Assembly (NCBI RefSeq): GCF_020360975.1
Contig: NW_025408673.1
Span: forward strand, 806,001-870,000
Direction: 5' to 3'
Source of the DNA: Hirsutella rhossiliensis
Lineage: Eukaryota > Ascomycota > Sordariomycetes > Hypocreales > Ophiocordycipitaceae
DNA: 64,000 bases
This document shows, piece after piece, positions 55,542 to 64,000 of this stretch. The position numbers were made by a program, and so were the translations under genes. Position 1 is the stretch's first letter. Every line of letters starts with the position of its first letter. A model generated the notes under the pieces. It saw only the letters and a list, made by a program, of their open reading frames with translations. It searched no databases and was not told where the DNA came from.

Positions 55542-57504
55542 ATGAGGTGTGCAGAGCCTGAACACACTCGACGAATCATTCGACGATGGAAGAGGAAGCC
55601 GAGTTGTCTTTTGATGCAGAGACGCTGTTTAAAGTGCGGGCTCGGTAGGTCTGCTTCAGCCGCCCAGTGACTATGCAGACTCGGGGACTGAGAGCGCTTG
55701 ACCGGCCCAAAATGCACAGACAGCATGGTGAGTCTCGGGTGCGTGGTACACTGGCGTCGACAATGCAGATGACGTTCGAAGCGTCTCTAGCAAGTCCACG
55801 CCTGGGCCAAGCCTGGAGGCGCGCTGAGGCTGTTGATGGAGACTGGAGGCCAAGGAGGATGAATGGGCACGGAGAAAGGAGGGGATTCGTGCATGTCTTC
55901 GCGCGGAGATGCCCACTATCGCCAGGGCCAAAGGCAACGAGCGAGCAGGTCTTGTCACGGGTCGAGGACCATAGGTGCACGCAAGGAGTCGTGCAGCAAG
56001 TTGCGATGGTTGCACTGGCGAATAGATTTGCGAGGAGAAGATGTACCAGTTGAGCGTGCAAATGCTTGAATGTTCGAGTTGAAATTGCCGGACGACTTGC
56101 CGTGGAGGGAACCATGCATAATATGCCACCATGGTGTCCACATGATACGGTTCATCACGCCTACAAACGTCGGCTGAGGGGGAATCGAAACGGCTTAGCA
56201 ACGGCCGCTGAGGGGGGGACGAAAGCAATGGACAATTCCCATGATAAGCCTCGGCTTATTTCGTGTCAGTCGTCTACTGAGTGGTCTGCGTGTATCGAAC
56301 AATCATACACCGGGCAACTCTCTTTCCTTGCGGGGCGCCTGAAGTCTTGACTCTGTTCTTGGCCATTGCTGGCTGACCTGCAAAGCTACGCAGCTGCTCT
56401 TCCTCGAGCGCATAGGGAATTAAAGCCACTTGGTTTGTACACGCGTTATCCCGCTCATTTACATGTATGAAGAAGCAGGCTTGCATTCTAAGCTTCCTCT
56501 CAACCGGGATGGTCGACGAGCCGGTTCCTCGAGGCAGATGGCCGTGCCCGATCTTGCATCGTCTTGCTCCGCATGTGCTGTGTCGTCCTGTCCCTCTGGT
56601 ACCTGGGCTGCCTGCTTACCCTCGAGGGGAGAAGCAGCTACGTGACTGAATTTTCTGGCTCAGTATGGCCCGCATGTTATGGTACTACTGATGGGATGCC
56701 GGGCGCCTCGCCGCTGTGCACCGCAGTCGAGGCGGCTCGACTCGGGGTAGGGCATCATTGCTCATTGCAGGGTCTATGTTTCCTGTCCAGGCACTGGCCA
56801 CAACTTTGCCAAGCATGCGGCTCTTGTCCATGCCATCGCAGGTCATCGCACCACGAGGGTAAAGCCCTGCGTCCGCGCGGTTGCGCCGCTTCCAGCGAGG
56901 GGAACGTGCGGTCGAAAAGAGACTCCATGGCCGGGAGCGCGCGCGGCGGAAACAGCGGCGTGAATGGCTTCGGAGTGGGCAGAGTCGTTGACGGCGGAGG
57001 ATTCTGCTGGCGCCACGAGTGCCTCGGCCAGCCACGCTGCTCCACCTTCGTGCCCGGTCGCCAGTCAGCAATAGCAGTCACATCATTCATCAGGCATAAA
57101 CCTTGCAAGTCGACATCATCATTATTTGCCCTTCAACTCACATCGCCAGCTCGGCTCGCATCCGCTCATCCCCCATCTCTCGTCCAGTTCAAGATGGCGC
57201 GCGTGCAAAGTCCTCCGAGGGTTCTCGACCGCCTACTCACCCAAACTGTCCAAAAACAAGAGGGTATAAGATTCCAAAGTCCCATCAAGGCCGCCCCCGG
57301 GGCAGCCCAGGTCACCTTTTCCAACGTGCGTGCAGCAGACGTAGCTGCACAAACTGTAAGACCAAAGAAAAAGACAAACAGAGGCATCAACGCGCATCGG
57401 CGGGACATATGAGGGCCGGCGCCGTCTTCTCAGGTATCGTAAGAGAAACAGGGCATAACAGGACAGGGACAGGGAGCAAACACATGGCCTCGCCATTCGA
57501 TGCC
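55542..57504. other. Gene-free region between two convergent genes
   Basis: The acetyltransferase (plus) and the disordered protein (minus) end on either side. An open frame at 56,564-57,412 has no family features and no codon regularity that I can see. No repeat or RNA gene is recognised. Confidence 0.5.
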
Positions 57505-59629
57505 TCAGATAAAGCCCGCCGCAGCCGCCCCCTCAGTCCGCGACCGCAGGGGAAGCGCCCCCACGCGGTCCGACAACGATGGCGGCAGCGTGACGGGCAC
57601 CTCCGGCCGCGGAGGCGCCTTCTTGGCCTCGACGCGCGTGGGACTGCCGCCGCAAGAGCCGAGGCCGGAGCTGGCGCTCGGGATGCGATCCAGCGGCGAC
57701 CCTAAGCCGCTGCCCAGCGACTCCGCCAGGGCCAGCTCAAACGACCTGGCCAGGTCCAGGCTCGAGCCTGAGATGGACGTGGTCAGCGACGGGAACGTCG
57801 GGCTGGGGAGGCGTGGCGCGGCAGTCGAAGGAGTCGACGAGGCAGTCGACCGGGCCGGGGACCGCGTCAGGGTGGACAGGGGAGGCGGCACAGCCGAGTG
57901 GCGGTGAGAGGCGTTATCGAAAGATGGCCATGCAGGAAGAATGGGGCCAGTGTCTTCGTCGTCGGTCTCGTGGCCCTCTTCGTTGTCACTTTCCTCCTCG
58001 CCGTCGCTAGAGCCAGAGAGCGGCATCACGGGCGGTTCGAGCAGACGACCGCGGGGAAGGCCGCCTTTGGACTTGGGAAAGTCGCCCGCCATTGGCCGTC
58101 GTCCAAGAGGGCTCACAGGCGGGAGGTCTGAAGGCCGACGCGGGAGCTCCAGGTCCGCGTTCCGGACGTAGTTGCCCTCTCCTTCGGCAGAGGGTCCATA
58201 GGGACTCGGCAGACTCGGCTTGACCTGGTCCATCGACAGCAGTGGCGGCATGGGACCGAGTGCTTGCGGGGGAGGCGCTCTCGGCAAGCGGTGCTTGGAG
58301 TCGATCCGTGCCGGGAAACTCTGGCCCGGGACGGCTGCACCGCCAGACCCAAGTTTGGGATCGCTCTCTACCGACGACGCCAGAGAAGCGCCGCCAAACT
58401 CGGATTCTTCGCATATGGTGCTCGGCGGCTGAGGAAAGGGAGCCGTCGCCGTCGTCGGCCGCATCCCCGACAGAGACGGCGCCGAGGCGTGGCATGGCAG
58501 CCGTGCCTTGGGATTTTCGGGCTGCCGAAGCCACTGGTCCACCTTGGACTGGGCGCCGTTGTGAGTCTCGCATCGGGCGCTGTCGGGCGACTCGCCGGGC
58601 CTCGACACGGTAGCGCCAAAGTCAAAGTCGGCAAAGTTGCCGCTGAAGCCCTCGACGTGCTGCTTCTTCTTGATCGTCGGCTGGTCGTCATAGTCAAGCT
58701 TAAAGGTCCGCCGGCGCTGCAGGCCCAGGGCGAGCGGGTCGGGGCCGTCCCTGGTGCAGGGAGGGGACGGGGCCGGGCTCGGGGGACAGGCACCGATGGC
58801 GGCCGTGTCGACGTTGCGGAGGGCGCTCGGCGCGTTGCATCGGCTGCTGGGGCGGCTGTCGGGGCTGACGCGGCCAATCGACGGGTGATATGGAAAGTAG
58901 GATCTCTCCGAGACGCCGTCCGACTGTGGAGGCGACGGGTATCCACTCGCGCCGACGCCGTCGTCTGCCTTTGACTTGGAGGCGCCAAGGGGCTCGTCCA
59001 TGAGCGCCTCCATGTTCAAGTCAAGCTTGCCAAAGGGCGGGAGTCGGCAAGGGAGAGCAGCCTTGGTCGCCGGTGCGGCGCCAGGACGAACGCTGGAGGC
59101 GTCTCGGCAGAGATTGGCATCAACAGGATTCACCCAGTCCGACTTTGACGCGTCGGGTGCCGTCGAAGATCCGGGGCGCACGCCGCTCCCCCCCGGGGTG
59201 GTCAGGCCGGCGGTGCAGTCTTGGGCGGCGCGGTGGGAGCGCAGGCTCACCTCGGAAGCGTTGTGGCGCAGGTTGCTCATGACGGGGGGCTTCAGATCCG
59301 TCATGGACGTGGCGGCCCCAGGGTTGCCGAAGACGGCACGCCAGGTGCGAGCTGCCGGGGCCGTGGTGCCAGCGCAAGCGGTGCCGGGTCGGAGAGAAGC
59401 GGGGACGGCGAGCGAGGGGCGGGAGAAGTTGTGGCCAAAGTACTGGTCTTTGCCGAGTGTGTTCTGGTCGATGCGATCCCATTTTTTCTGCTGCTGCTGC
59501 TGCTGCTGCTGCTTGTCCTGAGCCTTTCTGTCGTACACGTCAGTCGAGTTCAGTGGGTGGGAGTCGAGGGGCGCCGTACTGAGACTTTTTCCTATCGCCA
59601 CGAAATTTGAGGCCAAAGAAGGAGACCAT
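57505..59629 (-). CDS. Conserved ascomycete protein, largely disordered (MVSFFGLKF start)
   Basis: Exons 59629-59580 and 59527-57505 (intron 52 bp, ACTGAC branch) give 690 aa. The start MVSFFGLKFRGDRKK, a poly-Gln run and KWDRIDQNTLGKDQYFGHN follow the pattern of a widespread fungal family. The rest is rich in Ser, Pro, Gly and Arg, with short conserved islands (FKLDYDDQPTIKKK, GNFADFDFGA) and an acidic stretch (DGEEESDNEEGHETDDEDTG) near residue 550. No enzymatic domain is seen; it may be a scaffold or regulator (inference). The frame could also be read from 59616, but that start ignores the conserved N-terminus. Confidence 0.8.
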
Positions 59630-60763
59630 GGCGGGCAACAGAGGGAAGAGGATTAGATATTACGATTGCCGATTAGGCGAGCCCAAGATAACAATGCCGG
59701 CCGAAGAGGCAACGGCGAGCCTCGATGTGATACAGAGGCGTCGGGAGGAGTGGTTGAACAGCCGGCAGCGAGTGTGAGGATGGATGACGCCGAGAGCGAG
59801 CGTCGAAAGCGAACGACGAGGAGATGGATAGCGAAAGAAAGTGTTTGCGAGAGAAGGAGAGCGTATTATCGCCATACGCCGTCGAAGCGACCCAGCCAGC
59901 CGAGGGTGACCATTCCAGGCGTCGACGGAGCAGCAGCTGGTGCGGTTGCCACAGCAGAAGCTTTGGCGGATAGGATTGGGGGCAAGGCGAGACAGTTCCT
60001 TTATCGGTTGATGGCCACGATGGCGCTGTTCGTCAGTCGTCGGTCGTCGAGGAAACGGGCGTGCGACGGTGAGACGTCGAGAGGAATGGGGATTTGTGCC
60101 CGGCGCTACGTCACGGTCGGCGAGATCAGGAGCGGGAAAAAAGGAGCGTCGTGTGGCTCGTTGGGCCCCGGGCAAGAGAGGATCGAGGACGGAGGGCTGA
60201 GGTTGTTTGGGAGATTGTTTGGTGAGGCGATTTGGAGCAGCAAGCAACAGGGATCGTCGTGGACGGACCAGGCGGCCCTGGCAGATATAACACACTGACA
60301 GGCGCCGCGGTACGGAGTACGGATGGTAGCTTGGGGTTGGAGGGAGGAGTTGGAGGGCGGCAGCAGCACGTGTGTCTTGCTGGAGGTCTCATTTCGCTCT
60401 CTCGCATCCTCGCACCCCATCGTCCACTTGCTGCCTACCGACACGGTGCTCCAAGCCTGTACCCGGTGCAAAGGGAGGACAAGCACCGAGAGGGAGGCAG
60501 CGGCTTTGGAATAATAAAATGGAAATAGAAAAGGGGGTGTACCGGCGGTGCAGTTGGTTGGCCGATGCGGATCATCTTCCTTTCCCCAGATTAATCTCCC
60601 CAATGCACTAATGGAGAAAGGAGATGACCAGAAAAGCACTGGCTGCAGCAGACATGCAGTAGCTTGTGCGTCTTGTCGTCGAAAAGAGGCCTTGCTTCTG
60701 CCACCGGCGTTTCCCAGAGCAAGGCGGCGAGAGTAGAGGAGACGAAGAAAGAAGAAAAGAAAA

Positions 60764-60798
<35 letters not shown>

Positions 60799-61717
60799 GC
60801 CAAGAAAGGGCAGAGACAGAAGGGCAATCAAACAAGGGTCTCGCTGCACCCCGTCCATTCCCAAAGAAAGACGCTCCTTTTTCTCTCGGCCGCCGGCTCG
60901 TGTTTGCCCCTGCATGTGCCTTTTTTTTCTTGGCGGCCGAGGACGAGCAAACGGCGCTGGCCATGCATTCCGGCACTTGCGCCCTCTGTAATACCCCCCC
61001 TAGACGCCGCTCAGTCAATGCTTCCTACAGCACCTGGCCCCTGCTGGAATGCCGCCGAGAGCAACAAACGTCCCTGCATGCATCGCCATCCCGCCCCCTG
61101 TGCTTCGCCAGCCGTCATTCTGCGCAACACGGCAAGGCGCATACAAGACGCACGTTGAAGCCGAGAAGCAGCAAACTGCTCCCAGCGACTCCATGAAGCG
61201 CAGGCTCCCGCTCAACGCCACACCCAAGAAAGCAACCCAAGAAAGCAGCCCCAGACCACGCCCTGCCGAGCGGCAAAGAGGGCCTCCCTCGAGCAGCGCC
61301 CCAGGCGACCCAGAATCCATTTCGACTCCATCGAATACGTGGCACTGGGCACTATTTCCCGTCAAGCCCCTCCCCTCCATCAGCTGCCAGTCCGACTCTA
61401 GCCGAAGCTCTCGCCATGCTGCCGGCGCTGCCCTCGGCACGTTCTTGTCGCTGCCACTTTTCACGCGGCGCAGCCAGTTGGCCACCCACGCACTTGTTTG
61501 TCCAGCTTCACTGTCCAGCTGGCCCGCACCGACGTAGCCTCTCGGCATTGGGGGTATATAGAAATCGTACAAGCCAAGAGATGACCCCAAAACACCCAGC
61601 CTTCCAGTGCCAACTGCCCAGCTCCTGTAGACGCATGCCTCGGCTCTGCTGCCCCTCGTATCCAGTGCGCCCGTTGCAGCCTAGCCTGTGACGAGACAGC
61701 CTCTCGCAGGTAATACC
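59630..61717. other. Gene-free region with a CA microsatellite
   Basis: This is the promoter and leader side of the disordered-protein gene and the terminator side of isy1. Open frames on both strands lack family features. A (CA)15 tract lies at 60,767-60,796. Confidence 0.5.
60767..60796 (+). repeat. (CA)15 dinucleotide microsatellite
   Basis: Fifteen uninterrupted CA units. Confidence 0.95.
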
Positions 61718-62542
61718 CTACAGCTGCTGGAGCAGCTTCTGCCTCCGCCTCTCCAGCAACTCCTCCTGCACCTCCTCCATCGTGGGCAGCACCCACACCT
61801 CGCCATCCCCACCCTCGCCCGGCAGTGCCTCCCAGCCCTCGGGCGGCGCCTGGTCGCCCGTCTTGAGCAAGTTCTCAGCCGCCTGCCGCTCCTTTTCCGC
61901 CTCGTACCGCAGCAGCTCCTCCGTCTCCTCGTCGGGCCCCCAGCCGTAGTAGGCCGCGTCCACGGCCCTCCGCAGCGCCCTGTCCTCGCCCGCCGCCGAC
62001 GCCTTGTCGTCCTTGCCCGGGCCCTTGGACGCCGCCTCAAACAGCTCCTTGACGCCCGGCAGCTCCTTGGCCCGGCCAAAGTAGCGGTAGCCCTTGCCGC
62101 CGCCGGGCACCTCCCTGCCCTGCTCATCGTAGACCCTGGCGCCGCCGCGCATGTAGTTTGGCCCGCCGAGGTTGCGCACCTGCACCTCCCACATGTGCTT
62201 CTCGCGCATGAGCTTGTTGATCTCGTCGTTGAGGTCGCGGATCTGGTAGTCGCTCAGGATGGGCTCCTGGATGCGCGACACCTTGCGCGAGATTTCCCGC
62301 AGCACCTGGCCGCGCCATTTCTCGCACGCGGGGATCGAGTCCACCTCGGTGATAAGCTTGGGGCGGCGCGTGCGGCCGGCGTCGATGATGCCCAAGTCTG
62401 CAGCCTGTGCCTCGCGGAAGCGAAACAGCATCGACTGGGCCTTCTCCGAGTTACGAGCCTATTTACATGCGGACCAGGGTGAGCATGGGAAGGGTCTACG
62501 GGGATGTAGAGGCATGTGCAGGGCGGGGAGAGTACGCACCAT
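61718..62542 (-). CDS. isy1: Pre-mRNA-splicing factor Isy1
   Basis: 247 aa. Exon 1 (62542-62540) is only the ATG; the intron 62539-62459 starts GTGCGT and ends TAG; exon 2 (62458-61718) resumes with ARNSEKAQSMLFRFREAQ, the conserved Isy1 start. Further family blocks are RPKLITEVDSIPACEKWR, QIRDLNDEINKLMREK, VQVRNLGGPNYM and GKGYRYFGRAKELPGVKELF. Isy1 belongs to the Prp19/NTC complex and helps position the branch site during catalytic steps in the nucleus. The C-terminal third is acidic and less conserved. A long open frame on the opposite strand is only its mirror. Confidence 0.95.
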
Positions 62543-63220
62543 CTTGGAGGCCGCGGCGGGACAGGTTGCCTTGGGCACTGCACAGAGTCTGTGTCCTGGC
62601 GCTGCAGGTGCGTAGAGTCTTTCCCTGGTGGCTGCTGGTGTGTAAAGTCGCGTGCCGCTGAACAGCTGCTCGGCCAGCCAGCCGGCAAGCAGATTGGCGG
62701 GCGTGGGGGGTTGGTGCAGCGTGTGTCGAGACGGCCTCGTGCCCGCTGTTGCAGTCGATGAAGTCTGCCAGCCAGCCAGCCAGCCAGCCTCGTGACAGGC
62801 GGCTGAATAAAGCTTCGCTACCTACGTACCTAGGTACCGTACTGTAGCTAGGTACGTAGGTACCTACCTAGCCAGGCACCGAGAAATAACTGGGCCGCCC
62901 ATCTCCCGCAAAACTTGGCAGCCGTCAGCCTTACATGTGCCCCACTTTACTGATCTGATCTGTACAGCTGCAGACTTGGCTTCGTGATTCAGTCAACCTC
63001 TCCTCAACACCACGGCCGTTCGCACCTCAATAGCTATTCAGCCCCCCACCCGGTGACGCGCTTCATCTCAATTCTGCCGCCGCTGCCCGCCCAGGCGACC
63101 CAATCACGGTCCATTGCCTCTGTCAATCACGCCTGCGCCCGCACATGATTGGCGGCAGCCGGCGGCCGAATTGCTCTGCGCTCACCTCGCTCGAGTGAGT
63201 GACGCAATTGAAGCCTCGAT
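62543..63220. other. Divergent intergenic region
   Basis: This lies between isy1 (minus) and the putative transcript at the right edge (plus). It contains a GCCA tetranucleotide run (about 62,767-62,790) and the TACCTA/GTAC cluster listed next. No gene is seen. Confidence 0.5.
62815..62876 (+). repeat. TACCTACGTACC/TAGGTAC palindromic cluster
   Basis: Several overlapping copies of CCTACGTACC, TAGGTACC and their complements can form a long imperfect hairpin. Similar CCTAGGTA arrays occur in sordariomycete intergenic DNA. Confidence 0.8.
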
Positions 63221-63355
63221 GCCTGAGGCGATGCGGGTGATTGCGAGGCTGCCTGAGGCATTGCGAGCTCTGGTTCACGCCTATAAATACCACTTCTGGC
63301 CCCCAACTTCTTCCTTTCTTCTCTTCTTCATCGACATCATCACCAACATCCAAAG
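63221..63355 (+). promoter_or_regulatory. Promoter and leader of a right-edge transcript
   Basis: Two copies of the palindrome GCCTGAGGC lie 30 bp apart (63221 and 63251), followed by a TATAAATA box at 63282-63289 and a CT-rich, initiator-like leader ending in CATCCAAAG. No ATG in the leader opens a convincing protein. Confidence 0.6.
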
Positions 63356-63442
63356 GTAACAGTCACAACAACCTTTCATCCTTCCCTTCCTGCCCTGCCC
63401 CACTCTTCTCTCTTCACTTGTTTACACAGCTGACACTTGCAG
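63356..63442 (+). other. Intron of the right-edge transcript
   Basis: 87 bp, donor GTAACA, branch-like CAGCTGACAC, acceptor TTGCAG. Its strong consensus supports a spliced plus-strand RNA. Confidence 0.6.
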
Positions 63443-63471
63443 GTCACCGCCACCTTTTGGTCCGACAACCT

Positions 63472-63600
63472 CGACGACCCTCCTCCACCGACGCCGCTCG
63501 ACGACCACTCCCCTCCACCGACGCCGCTCGACGACCACTTCCCTCCACCGACGCCGCTCGACGACCACCCTCCTCCACCGATCCCTCTCGACGACCATCG
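63472..63600 (+). repeat. 30-bp minisatellite, four copies
   Basis: Four units, the first three nearly identical, of the type CCTCCACCGACGCCGCTCGACGACCAC. In one frame they encode PPPTPLDDHx repeats, but no strong start precedes them, so coding is unproven. Confidence 0.85.
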
Positions 63601-63663
63601 ACAATTCGGACCGGGACCTAAGGGGTGACGACCGGATGTCCTCACATGCCCACTACCATTAAC

Positions 63664-63769
63664 CCGAAGTGATGATAAAACTCTGAAAGAGGGAGACAGA
63701 TCCCAGGTTCACCCGGGGGCCTGCTCTGTCAGGCTTCGGCCATGACCAAGAGAACAGATATCTGATCGG
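63664..63769 (+). ncRNA. Candidate box C/D snoRNA
   Basis: A C box GTGATGA (63669-63675) and a D box CTGA (63762-63765) are brought together by a 4-bp terminal stem, CCGA (63664-63667) with TCGG (63766-63769). An internal hairpin GCCTG/CAGGC lies between them. The C' box is weak (CATGACC), and the nearest D'-like CTGA is too close to box C to carry a guide. The element may lie within a second intron ending in TTTTCAG at 63858. I could not assign a target. Confidence 0.4.
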
Positions 63770-64000
63770 ACAATTTTCCCCCTTTCCTTTTGTCTCTCCC
63801 ACCCCTTCCTCCACCACCCCAAGTCCTGATTTCCTTCAGTCCTGGTTTTGCTTTTCAGTGTCTTTGCATCTCTGCCGCTTTCCTTTCTCCATGCTCACGC
63901 AGCCGCAATGAATGACAAAATTTTGTACACATGCCTGATGAGGGTGACTATGGCCTTTGCATGACGGAACTCCATGTAGTTTTCAATCTGAGCAGGCTGA
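63770..64000. other. Right edge, no gene seen
   Basis: C/T-rich sequence with acceptor-like TTTTCAG at 63,858; the putative transcript may continue beyond the window. Confidence 0.4.

Noticed and set aside
54201..55565. 454-codon minus-strand open frame
   Set aside because: Mirror of the GC-rich acetyltransferase gene; the composition is Gly/Ala/Val-rich and it has no family motif.
56564..57412. 282-codon open frame in an intergenic region
   Set aside because: No recognisable domain, mixed composition, no splice or start context that supports a gene.
57505..59616. Start of the disordered protein at 59616
   Set aside because: The ATG at 59629 plus a 52-bp intron recovers the conserved MVSFFGLKF N-terminus.
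61688..62482. 264-codon plus-strand open frame
   Set aside because: Antisense shadow of isy1.

Overview
The window comes from a filamentous ascomycete, most likely a sordariomycete and possibly hypocrealean (inferred). The evidence is many short GT-AG introns (44-95 bp), CTRAC-like branch sites, repeats destroyed by C-to-T mutation as in RIP (repeat-induced point mutation), and typical Pezizomycotina families: NACHT-type NLRs, a HeLo domain, a FunK1 kinase, a Ty3/gypsy chromovirus and an Ysa1-like Nudix enzyme. I cannot name the species.

Layout. 1-8.69 kb is AT-rich, CA/TG-poor, RIP-degraded repeat DNA: a copia element on the minus strand, then unidentified sequence with an ~897-bp tandem duplication. 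8.69-10.5 kb is transitional. 10.5-14.4 kb is a HeLo-NACHT-ankyrin-zinc finger NLR. 15.5-17.3 kb holds two convergent Nudix hydrolases. 18.5-28.0 kb is a minus-strand AAA+ ATPase gene whose last exon is split by a 6.1-kb gypsy element with near-identical LTRs and a perfect 5-bp target duplication. 28.4-36.0 kb holds two consecutive plus-strand genes: a stand-alone alpha/beta hydrolase, and a large NLR whose N-terminal hydrolase domain lacks the nucleophilic serine. Then come a two-helix membrane protein (36.3-37.5), a FunK1 kinase (39.3-41.1), a DUF7924-like protein (42.8-44.1, minus) and a conserved fungal protein (45.9-47.0). From about 50 kb the window looks like core genome: a P3B MgtA-type Mg2+ ATPase, a mitochondrial serine O-acetyltransferase-like enzyme, a long disordered protein and the splicing factor Isy1. 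The right edge has a promoter, an intron, a 30-bp minisatellite and a possible C/D snoRNA.

How the genes fit together. The left 45 kb is an accessory compartment rich in cell-death and self/non-self recognition domains and in transposons of two ages: one silenced and mutated, one recent and not mutated. The two NLRs differ in their N-termini but share a similar ZZ-like zinc-binding tail. The hydrolase and the pseudo-hydrolase NLR share an intron position, which suggests duplication and a possible effector/sensor pair. The right part is housekeeping. Gene models were built by hand from splice consensus and phase agreement; unresolved exon borders are stated.
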